Made by a program: the position numbers and the translations under genes
Assembly: GCA_018401115.1 (NCBI GenBank)
Contig: JAGYKX010000006.1
Coordinates: forward strand, 89,783 to 153,782
Length of the DNA: 64,000 nt
Reading direction: 5' to 3'
Origin: Flavobacteriaceae bacterium
GTDB taxonomy: Bacteria > Bacteroidota > Bacteroidia > Flavobacteriales > Flavobacteriaceae
Shown here: one piece after another, positions 39,524 to 48,119 of the stretch
Layout: each line of letters begins with the position of its first letter
How positions within the stretch are numbered: the stretch's first letter is position 1
Notes under the pieces: model-generated
The model's input: only the letters and a program-made list of their open reading frames with translations
Databases searched by the model: none
What the model was told of the DNA's origin: nothing

Positions 39524-40357
39524 ATGAAATTAAGCAACAACATACTTTTATTTGCGCTTATCATGAGTCTTTTCTCTTGCGAGGATGTCATTGATGTTGT
39601 CGTTCAAAACAGCACTCCTAGACTGGTCATAGATGCCCAGTTTAATGTGTTCACCAAGGAAGAATCTCCTCGATTAGAAGGCGGCGTTAGGCTGTCTTTT
39701 TCTGCCAATTATTTTGATCAGGAGGTAACTATGGTAAAAGATGCCACCGTGGTGATTACTCATTTAAATTCTGGACGCGAATATCCTTTGTTTTACAGTG
39801 ATTCTGAGGGCTTGTTTCTTCCTGAAACCATCGATTTTTTAACCGATGTTAAATCAGACTACGAAATAAAGGTGGTACACTCAGGGCAGACCTATATAGG
39901 CACTACTCAATTTATCCCAGTACCATCCATTTTAAAAGCGGAACAGGGGAGCAAAACACTTTTCAGTGGCGACGAAACAGAAATTATATTAGCTTTTCAA
40001 GATTTTCCTGAACGAGCAGATTATTACTTATACGACTTTGGACAAAATATATACAGGCCCATTGAAGATCGATTCTTTCAAGGCGAAGAATTTGTTTTTT
40101 CTCATTTCTACACCTCAGATGAGGTAGCAGTAGGAGATTTAATTACCATTAAAGCGCATGGCGTATCTGAAGCATACTATGACTATTTTAATCTGATCCT
40201 AAGTTTAACAAATGGAAATGGAGGGCCTTTTCAAAGCCTTCCAGCTAGTTCAAGGGGTAATGTGGTCAATATCACTGAGCCAGACAATTACCCTTTAGGG
40301 TTCTTCTTAATTTCTGAGTCTGATCAGCGGCAATTGCTCATAGAAGATTTAAAGTAG
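39524..40357 (+). CDS. DUF4249 family lipoprotein
   Basis: Lipobox LFSCED; RLVIDAQFN...; directly after a TonB receptor; likely start ATG 39524. Confidence 0.78.
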   Translation: MKLSNNILLFALIMSLFSCEDVIDVVVQNSTPRLVIDAQFNVFTKEESPRLEGGVRLSFSANYFDQEVTMVKDATVVITHLNSGREYPLFYSDSEGLFLPETIDFLTDVKSDYEIKVVHSGQTYIGTTQFIPVPSILKAEQGSKTLFSGDETEIILAFQDFPERADYYLYDFGQNIYRPIEDRFFQGEEFVFSHFYTSDEVAVGDLITIKAHGVSEAYYDYFNLILSLTNGNGGPFQSLPASSRGNVVNITEPDNYPLGFFLISESDQRQLLIEDLK

Positions 40358-40384
40358 TGGCCCCTTTTTAGTGGCTGTGAGTTG

Positions 40385-41833
40385 CTATTTTTTTAAATGA
40401 TTACCTCTGGGCGCGTTGGATTCGTATAGGACTTCTTCGCTGTGAAGAAATTGGGCGGCAGTAGCAGAATCTATTACCTTTACAGCACTTCTTTTGAGCA
40501 TTTCTGATTCATAAGAATTCAAAACTGCCTCACGAATGCCGTTTTTTTGCCAATCCGAATGTGTATGACAGCCTTTGGTAATGCTTCTAGCTAGAGACAG
40601 CGCATCTAATAAAGCCTGATTGGCCCCTTGTCCTTTGAAGGGACTCATGGGATGGGCCGCGTCTCCTAATAAAGTTATTTTTTCGTGTTTTTGTAAACTT
40701 TTAGGATCTAATAATGCTCGGTCATATACGGGATAGCCAGATATTTTTTCAAGCTCAGTAGCTGCAATTATTTCAGGAATAGGGTTATGCCATTGGGTGC
40801 GTTCACGAGCCATTTCCTTTAACTTTTTGGGCCCAAGAACTCGTAGTTTTTTTGCAGTGTCTTCTTTAATAGGAAAGCTCAATTGCCACATGACAGCGTT
40901 TTTGTCATAAGGCATAACATAGATACGCTCTGTTCCATTAGCTGTCTGAAAAACAGTTTTGCCGTCTAGTAAGTCTGATGTTACTCCCTGGATAAGATCT
41001 GAGGAACATATTCCTAGAATGACCATACAGTCTAAATAATTCAAAGGCGATATTTGTGCTCCAATACTCCAATTTCTAACAGCACTTCTAATTCCGTCTG
41101 CACCCACCACGAGGTCTGTGTAGTATTTTTTTAATTCCCCTTGAACCTTAAAATGCAGGACCATTTTCTGCGCTTCATCTTCCTTTATGTCTATAAGTTC
41201 ATGGCCCCAAAGTGGCATGTTTTCTGCATGAAGCTGTTCTAATAGAGATTGGCGCAGGGATTGCCTGGATATGTGAATATTGGTGTGTCTCAATGGTTTT
41301 TTTGCGCGCTCTTCCCGCCACTTTCTCATGCCCCACTCTCCAATAATTTCTCCACTAGTATTATGTACCAAATGTCTGGTAGAAACCACACTTTCCTCCA
41401 AAGATAGAATACCAAATGCCTTAAGTGCTTTGCTAGCTTGTTGGAGGGTGAGTCCATAGCCCTGAGAACGAGAACTGAAGTGAGCATCTTTCTCAAATAG
41501 TGTAAATGGAATACCTCTGTGAAGGCAGGCCACGCCTAATGCTACCCCTCCAATACCCGCACCAACAATAGCTATATGAGGGTACTTTTCTGTATCTGTT
41601 ACAGGAGCGGTTTGTGCTATTATTAAACCAGATCCATTACATGCTTGGCATTTTTCAAAAATAGGGGTTGGTTTTTCAGGGGTACGCCCTGTTTCATTAT
41701 TTTTCTTGTATTCGTCTAGGGCATTTTTATAAGCGAGACGGATTTTTTTACGAAGTCTTTTATTTAGCTGCCCCATTCCTTTGCATTTTTCACAAATACA
41801 CCAGTAATCTTTGTTATTGGGCTCTTTTTTCAC
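40385..41833 (-). CDS. FAD-dependent monooxygenase with N-terminal DnaJ-type zinc-finger-like region
   Basis: CEKCKGMGQ and CQACNGSGL (CxxCxGxG) then GAGIGGVALGVACLHRGI, DLVVGADGIRSAVR and LLGDAAHPMSPFKGQGANQAL. Confidence 0.88.
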   Translation of the reverse strand: MKKEPNNKDYWCICEKCKGMGQLNKRLRKKIRLAYKNALDEYKKNNETGRTPEKPTPIFEKCQACNGSGLIIAQTAPVTDTEKYPHIAIVGAGIGGVALGVACLHRGIPFTLFEKDAHFSSRSQGYGLTLQQASKALKAFGILSLEESVVSTRHLVHNTSGEIIGEWGMRKWREERAKKPLRHTNIHISRQSLRQSLLEQLHAENMPLWGHELIDIKEDEAQKMVLHFKVQGELKKYYTDLVVGADGIRSAVRNWSIGAQISPLNYLDCMVILGICSSDLIQGVTSDLLDGKTVFQTANGTERIYVMPYDKNAVMWQLSFPIKEDTAKKLRVLGPKKLKEMARERTQWHNPIPEIIAATELEKISGYPVYDRALLDPKSLQKHEKITLLGDAAHPMSPFKGQGANQALLDALSLARSITKGCHTHSDWQKNGIREAVLNSYESEMLKRSAVKVIDSATAAQFLHSEEVLYESNAPRGNHLKK

Positions 41834-41955
41834 TTATGATGTATTTAAACCAGCTTAATAAGCAAATATAATAAGTATAGCCGGAATGAAAAGGATCCAT
41901 TTACTTCAATAGTTCGGAATAAACGACTAGCTTCGCGGCTTCTTAAAAAGGCTAT

Positions 41956-42405
41956 ATGAAACGCATTAATCAATACAAGAAATTATTTGGAGTCACGGGA
42001 GATTTAGAGCTTAAAGCGCTTAAAACTGCCTATAGAAATCTGGTTAAAGAATGGCATCCTGATAAGTTTCAAGAAGGAGATTCTAAAAGGGAGGAAGCAG
42101 AATTACAGAGTAGACTCATTATAGACGGCTATCATTTTTTAGTAAGTATTGCTCCAGAAACCATAGCAGCAAACTTAGACGCTTATACAGAAACCATCAC
42201 AAATTCAGGTATTGCTGATTATTACCACAAAGGAATGCTATTAGAAATTACTTTTTTAGACGGTACCACTTTCGAATATTTTGGGGTGAGTAAAGCCTTG
42301 TATCATAAAATGATTCAATCAGATAAGCTAAATAGATTCGCCAAGCGAAATATTTATCCCAATCGCCTTTACAGAAAATCTAAACGCACCTTGAATGAGT
42401 CTTAA
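41956..42405 (+). CDS. J-domain plus KTSC-domain protein
   Basis: LKTAYRNLVKEWHPDKFQ (J-domain with HPD); C-terminal LDGTTFEYFGVSKALYHKMIQSDKLNRFAKRNI resembling KTSC. Confidence 0.8.
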   Translation: MKRINQYKKLFGVTGDLELKALKTAYRNLVKEWHPDKFQEGDSKREEAELQSRLIIDGYHFLVSIAPETIAANLDAYTETITNSGIADYYHKGMLLEITFLDGTTFEYFGVSKALYHKMIQSDKLNRFAKRNIYPNRLYRKSKRTLNES

Positions 42406-42503
42406 TTAGCGTCAATTAGTTTTTTATATGTTTTAATGGTAACCATCAGCGTATTTATGAAGCCTGTAGAAACAGTATTACTATCTTTATTCAAAACAAT
42501 TTT

Positions 42504-43079
42504 ATGTCCATTAAGTTTTCTGATTTAGGAATTTCTTCACTATTACAAAAAGGTCTTCAGGATTTAGAAATTTCTGAACCCACTTTTATTCAACAGAAAG
42601 CCATTCCAGTGGTGCTTCATCAAAAAGAAGACCTAGTGGATTTGGCTGCGAGGGGAATAGATGTTAAAGAAATTTCCTATGTAGTGCATTATCATTTGCC
42701 TGACACTTATGATACCTATGTTCATAGAAGTGGTCGTACAGCTAGGGCTGGAGCCAAAGGATTTTCATGGGCTATAATTCAAGAAGAGGAGCTTGTAGAT
42801 ATTCCACATTTTGAACAGGAATTGGACCTCTCGTTTACAGCACTCAAAAAAGGAGACGCTAAGAGTATGGAGGAAAATAAAGGATTGCTTTGGGCTAAAA
42901 AAATATTTAAAACCAAACCGAATCACGAAATATCTTCTTCTTTTAGAGCACAAATTGGAACTGTTTTTCATCACCTGACCAAGGAAGAGCTCATAGATAA
43001 ATTATTGGCAGACTACGTGATGAATTCAAAGGCTCTACTCAAAGACAAAGCAGCTGTAAAAAATAGAAAAAAGCTCTAA
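42504..43079 (+). pseudogene. DEAD-box RNA helicase with in-frame internal deletion (motifs I to V region missing)
   Basis: N-terminal Q-motif FSDLGISSLLQKGLQDLEISEPTFIQQKAIPVVLHQKEDLV directly joined to DLAARGIDVKEISYVVHYHLPDTYDTYVHRSGRTARAG; no Walker A, DEAD or SAT. Confidence 0.8.
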
Positions 43080-43090
43080 TAGCTACTATA

Positions 43091-43475
43091 TGTTTAGAAG
43101 ATTTTGACACTGTCTTGACTATTCTAATGACAGAATCAAAGAACCTTAAGACATGAGAGGATTTAAAAAATAGTCCTTTATTGTTTAATGAGGAAAATGC
43201 AGACTTCATAGCCTCTAACTTAAGTAGTTTTGAAACTATTTATAAATATTACACAAGACTACTTAGCCTTAGAATAGACCCTTTCACTGTCATCTTTAAA
43301 AACAAACACCTTAAAAGAAAAGAAAGAGTTTACAAAGAAAGACATAGAAGAGGAATACAATAAAGTATCACCAATAAGAGAATGTAGTCTTAAAGCTATC
43401 GAGTTAGTGCTAAAAAATTACATGACACTCACTTATGACAAACGCAATAAGATATACAAAGTGAAAAATGGATAA
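43091..43475 (+). pseudogene. Decayed gene fragment (in-frame TGA and a frameshift)
   Basis: CLEDFDTVLTILMTESKNLKT*EDLKNSPLLFNEENADFIASNLSSFETIYKYYTRLLSLRIDPFTVIFKN / TLKEKKEFTKKDIEEEYNKVSPIRECSLKAIELVLKNYMTLTYDKRNKIYKVKNG*; TGA at 43154-43156. Confidence 0.6.
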
Positions 43476-43534
43476 AAACTAGAGTTATATGACTATAAAA
43501 AAATAAAGTTTTGACCCATTTAAGTTTACTTACT

Positions 43535-43625
43535 TAGAGCAATGAGATAACCCCTGTCCTAATCTTTTGATGCCCTAACATAGCGGTGGCTTATCTAATA
43601 CTCAAGTAGCTTTTAATCAATGACT
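43535..43625 (-). pseudogene. Possible tyrosine-recombinase C-terminal remnant
   Basis: Minus-strand LSIR*ATAMLGHQKIRTGVISLL resembles the LGHxxxxTT box of tyrosine recombinases; very short. Confidence 0.3.
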
Positions 43626-43802
43626 TAAATCTATTTTTTGATTATAAAATAACTTTTCTAAATCTATCGGTGGTTCTTGATTTGGTTTTCCCTGTTGCAC
43701 GGTATTAATCTTTTTTTAAAATTAATAAGACTTATAATAATTACTGATACTATCAATATAATGAGAGTATTTATTTTTCATATTTTTTTGTAGTTTGGAT
43801 CT

Positions 43803-44780
43803 ATGAAAAGAAAGGAATTTGTTGGCAGCGTTTGCCCTGCAGTTGTTGTAGTAATGATGAGTGCACCGCTTATTTATAGTTGTAGTAGAGAGGATAATGA
43901 TCCTGTTGAAGTTCCACTAATTAAATACAATGTTTTAATCTCAGCTGGTGAAGGTGGATCAGTGAGCACAGTGGGTGGTGAGTTTAATCATGGTTCCGAA
44001 ATTAGCGTTACTGCAGTTCCTCAAGGAGAATATATCTTCAAAGAATGGTCAGATGGAAATACGAGTGCAACAAGAACAATAAATGTTTCATCTAACATTA
44101 CACTGACTGCTAACTTTGAAAAAAAGAAGTATCCATTAACACTAAATATTGAAGGGGAAGGAGAGGTTTTAGAGGAGATCATAAATACTGGACGCACAAC
44201 AGATTATGATTCTGGAACAACTATAAAGCTAACCGCTATTCCAGTAAATGGATGGATATTTCAAGACTGGAAAGGAGCCATTGAGTCTTCTGAATCAACT
44301 ACTCAAGTAACCATTAGTGAACCTCTTGAAATAACAGCTAATTTTATTGTTGATGATACTGTTGGAGAGAACAATGAAAATCCATTATCAGAGGAAGAGT
44401 CTAGATACCAAGAAGTTAAAGCACTTATTGAATCTGATGGATATTTTTATGATAACAAGCTACTATACATAGATCTTTCTAATGAGAATTATAAATCACT
44501 TGAAGAAATCAGTGCTTTTGTGAATGATATGGAAAATGGCATACTCATACTAAGAAGGGATCAAGAAAACTATATGGCATTTGATAATTGTTGCCCTCAC
44601 TTAGGAACTAGAAATCAATGGACCTATTCTAATAATAGATTTAGATGCAATAACCACGGTAATTCATTTGGAACAGGGGAAGGTTTTACGTCCTTTTGTA
44701 GTTCAAATAGTACGTCTGGTAACTTAAAGCAATTTCATGTACATATCTATAAGGATATGCTTACAGTAGATTTTAATTAA
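43803..44780 (+). CDS. Lipoprotein with two InlB-like repeats and a C-terminal Rieske [2Fe-2S] domain
   Basis: Lipobox LIYSC; repeats ...GEYIFKEWSDGN... and ...GWIFQDWKGAI...; Rieske motif CPH-x15-CNNH (CPHLGTRNQWTYSNNRFRCNNH). Confidence 0.8.
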   Translation: MKRKEFVGSVCPAVVVVMMSAPLIYSCSREDNDPVEVPLIKYNVLISAGEGGSVSTVGGEFNHGSEISVTAVPQGEYIFKEWSDGNTSATRTINVSSNITLTANFEKKKYPLTLNIEGEGEVLEEIINTGRTTDYDSGTTIKLTAIPVNGWIFQDWKGAIESSESTTQVTISEPLEITANFIVDDTVGENNENPLSEEESRYQEVKALIESDGYFYDNKLLYIDLSNENYKSLEEISAFVNDMENGILILRRDQENYMAFDNCCPHLGTRNQWTYSNNRFRCNNHGNSFGTGEGFTSFCSSNSTSGNLKQFHVHIYKDMLTVDFN

Positions 44781-44855
44781 AATGAATTGAGTTTTGATTT
44801 ATACAATTAAAATAACTTGTCTTTATGAGTATTAATTTTTACAATTAATAAATTA

Positions 44856-47216
44856 ATGAAAAAACTATTTTATCTACTAGTTATATCAATACTTGCGTCA
44901 TCCTGTTCTTCAGATGAAACCTCAACACCTGTTACTCCCCCACCTGCTCCAATAATTAAATATACTATTACATTATCTGCAGGAGAAGGAGGTACTGTAT
45001 CAACAACAGGAGGTGAATACGAAGCAGGACAGACTGTAAATGTTACTGCTACACCGCAAGGAGAGTATGTATTTACAAATTGGTCTGATGGAAATACAAA
45101 TGCCACAAGAACAATAACTATTAGCTCAAACTCAACACTAACAGCAAACTTTGAGAAAAGGAAATATCCTCTCACAATAAACTTTGAAGGAGAGGGAGAA
45201 GTAATAGAGGAAATAGTAAACGCTGGAAGAACTACAGACTATGATTCTGGAACTACCGTAAAGCTGACTGCCCAAGCAGCAGCTGAATGGGTATTTGTAG
45301 GATGGACAGGTGATATTGAATCTACAGAAGAAACTGTTCAGATAGTAATAGGAGAACCCAAAGAAGTTACAGCAACCTTTGAAAAGAAGAAGTATCCTCT
45401 TTTAATTAATATTGAGGGCGAAGGTGAAGTAATAGAAGAGATAATAGAGGCAGATAGAACAACCGATTACGACTCTGGAACTACAGTAAAATTAACTGCA
45501 GAGCCAGCAGACGAATGGTTGTTTACAGGTTGGAGTGGTGATATAGGAGACATTGATTCAACAGAGAATCCTATTCAAATAACTTTAACAGAGTCTAAGA
45601 CTTTGACTGCTAATTTTAATAAAATAGAATATTTTACCCTAACAGTTTCTTCAACTTTTGGCGGTGAAACATCCATTAGTGGTGGTACTTATCAAAATGG
45701 AGAGGCTGTTATAATAATTGCTATTCCTAAAGATGGATATCGTTTTATTGGTTGGGAAGGATATGATTCAGACGAAACCTCCATAAACATAACTATTGAA
45801 AGTGATATTAATCTAATAGCAAAATTTGAAGCTATTTACGATGGGGTAAATCTGCTGAATCTTTTAAACTTTAGTGAAATTAAATCAAAACTAAACTCAG
45901 AATGTCTCATATCAACAAATTACAATGATTTTAACTTTTTTATATCTAATTCCCAACCCTATATTAATGAAGGGGGAGTAATTATAAGAACAATTAGACC
46001 AGACCTTGTTGGTTGGTCTGGAAGCGATGTGACGGGTAATTATTTTTATTTTATGTTTGAAAATAACAATTTAAAATATATTGATGTTTACTTAAATAGA
46101 TCTAGAATAAAAATATTTTATCGAAGTGATTATCAGAGTGATGAGAAAATTTTAGATGATTTCACCTATTATTTAAATAGTACTAGCTTTTTTAGTCAAA
46201 CAAAAGACATCAAAATTAGCTCAATAAAAGACGGCATTTATCAATTTACTGGTTTCATAAAGCAGATTAATTATAGCCAATCTATTGAGGATTTTAAATG
46301 TATAAATTCATTTAATAAAGGAAGTTGGAGAAACCATCTTAATGAAAAAGGGGATGAATATTTTAAAATTTCAAATGGTACTGTAACAGGAAGAGTTGTG
46401 ATTTATCCCTCTGATTATGAAAAAGGTCAAATGCTTTGGCAATTTGATAATTATTTTTACACAGACCCTTTTACTGGAAATAGTAGAGATATTGTTAAAA
46501 TAAATGAAGAGATTTTAGATGATTTTACAATAAACAGATTGAATCTTGATAATCCCATTTCATTAATAATTGGCGATCAGACTTCTAATATTAAAGAACT
46601 TAACCTTTTAAAAAAAATAGATCCAAATGAATTAAATATAAACTTGGTAAATTCTTATGAGGGTTATGGTTTTTATGCAGATGAAATATACTCTAATATA
46701 GACTTTAATGATCCTAAGTCATATGTTGAAGCATTTATAAAAGATGCATCAAGGAATGGAGTTGATTTATCATATGTTAATTTAGATAATTTTGTATTTA
46801 ATATAATTTCAGATACCGAGTGGACAAGTGATGCTGCCGCATATGCATCTAAAATATGTGACAACAATCAAATTGAAATTACTTTTAAGCAGTCAGTATG
46901 GGAAACAGGAAAAATTCCTTATAAAAGTGAGATTCCTAATTCTGTAAAATTAATGTGGCATGAATTAGGTCACGATGTCCTAAATCTTGACCATGTTTGT
47001 TTGGGTAATCATATTATGTCTGGTAGACATCAAGATCCAAAAATAGTATATTCAGCTGCTGATTGTGAAGAGGAATATATAACTGTGTATGGGATGACTT
47101 GGGAGAATAGTGATCCAAGAAAAAACTTTCAAAGAGCAGTTTCTGATATGTTTACAGGTTATGAGCAAATTAAATTTAATTGTCAGTCTGGAAAAGGAAA
47201 TACGATATTATATTGA
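44856..47216 (+). CDS. Lipoprotein with four InlB-like repeats and C-terminal HELGH metallopeptidase-like domain
   Basis: Lipobox LASSCS; four Flg_new_2/InlB-type repeats; LMWHELGHDVLNLDHVCLGNHIMSG. Confidence 0.8.
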   Translation: MKKLFYLLVISILASSCSSDETSTPVTPPPAPIIKYTITLSAGEGGTVSTTGGEYEAGQTVNVTATPQGEYVFTNWSDGNTNATRTITISSNSTLTANFEKRKYPLTINFEGEGEVIEEIVNAGRTTDYDSGTTVKLTAQAAAEWVFVGWTGDIESTEETVQIVIGEPKEVTATFEKKKYPLLINIEGEGEVIEEIIEADRTTDYDSGTTVKLTAEPADEWLFTGWSGDIGDIDSTENPIQITLTESKTLTANFNKIEYFTLTVSSTFGGETSISGGTYQNGEAVIIIAIPKDGYRFIGWEGYDSDETSINITIESDINLIAKFEAIYDGVNLLNLLNFSEIKSKLNSECLISTNYNDFNFFISNSQPYINEGGVIIRTIRPDLVGWSGSDVTGNYFYFMFENNNLKYIDVYLNRSRIKIFYRSDYQSDEKILDDFTYYLNSTSFFSQTKDIKISSIKDGIYQFTGFIKQINYSQSIEDFKCINSFNKGSWRNHLNEKGDEYFKISNGTVTGRVVIYPSDYEKGQMLWQFDNYFYTDPFTGNSRDIVKINEEILDDFTINRLNLDNPISLIIGDQTSNIKELNLLKKIDPNELNINLVNSYEGYGFYADEIYSNIDFNDPKSYVEAFIKDASRNGVDLSYVNLDNFVFNIISDTEWTSDAAAYASKICDNNQIEITFKQSVWETGKIPYKSEIPNSVKLMWHELGHDVLNLDHVCLGNHIMSGRHQDPKIVYSAADCEEEYITVYGMTWENSDPRKNFQRAVSDMFTGYEQIKFNCQSGKGNTILY
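45159..45620 (+). repeat. Two adjacent InlB-like repeat units, about 230 bp each, also found in the upstream Rieske lipoprotein (about 44122-44350)
   Basis: Units share KKYPLxINxEGEGEVIEEIxxxxRTTDYDSGTTVKLTA.... Confidence 0.75.
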
Positions 47217-47790
47217 TTTGTAATTTAAAATCTATGATAGAAACTATTCGAAAAACTATTTGAGGTGACCTGTAATTCCCACCTTTTAAATAGGAGTTTT
47301 GTCAAACAGAATTCAATTTTGGAAATTAAAGATGAAAAGAATCCTAATTACAGTGTTAATATAAAAGAATCATATTATTAGTTTGACAATTGGATGAAGT
47401 AAGTTGAATTACATTGAAATAGAGAATTATACATCTAAGATATAAGAGATAATTCTATAAAACCATTCTTAATATAAGTAACATCAAGAGGAATTAAGTT
47501 AGCGGAAATTACAAGTAATATTGAACAAGCTATTTTCATCCTTGAAATAAAATAAACGAGTTAAGATGCTTAGGGTTATATCTAGATATCACGATTAGCC
47601 TCAAAAAAGAAAACCGTTTCTATAAAACCCACCCCTCACTTTAAATCAAGTGATGTACTGAAACATTTTGGGATTATAAATATTTATGCCTGAAAAGGGT
47701 TTATTATTACATTTGATGCCAATATGATGCAAAAAAAAGATTGCATAAACAAAAAACCCTTGAAAATCAAATGATTAACAAGGGTTATTG

Positions 47791-47874
47791 TACTCGAGGC
47801 GGGACTTGAACCCGCACGGACTAATGTCCATTGGATTTTAAGTCCAACGTGTCTACCAATTCCACCACTCGAGC
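47791..47874 (-). tRNA. tRNA-Leu (anticodon TAA)
   Basis: Minus strand GCTCGAGTGGTGGAATTGGTAGACACGTTGGACTTAAAATCCAATGG...GGTTCAAGTCCCGCCTCGAGTA; class II with variable arm. Confidence 0.96.
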
Positions 47875-47902
47875 CTAATCGCTCGCGCAATATGGACGGT
47901 TA

Positions 47903-47977
47903 TGGAGCGAAAAAAGGGATTCGAACCCTCGACCTCCACCTTGGCAAGGTGATGCTCTACCCCTGAGCTACTTTCGC
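47903..47977 (-). tRNA. tRNA-Gly (anticodon GCC), CCA encoded
   Basis: Minus strand GCGAAAGTAGCTCAGGGGTAGAGCATCACCTTGCCAAGGTGGAGGTCGAGGGTTCGAATCCCTTTTTTCGCTCCA. Confidence 0.96.
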
Positions 47978-48119
47978 GTTTTACATATTTTAAAGATCGT
48001 GCATTAATGCTAATGCGAGGGCAAATTTAAGACTTTTATCTAAAATCCAAAGTAAAAATGAATAAAATTAAATAAAATAAAGGGCGCTCTTTTTAAGTCA
48101 GTCATAAATGCTCTGAACC

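Noticed and set aside
47220-47640. Possible pseudogene fragments after the metallopeptidase gene (e.g. RSFVKQNSILEIKDEKNPNYSVNIKESYY)
   Set aside because: Stops are frequent and no coherent longer reading or motif could be supported; left as AT-rich intergenic sequence.
47684-47890. ORF of 68 aa on the minus strand
   Set aside because: It runs through the tRNA-Leu gene; the translation GSSGGIGRHVGLKIQWTLVRAGSSPASST is an artefact of tRNA sequence.
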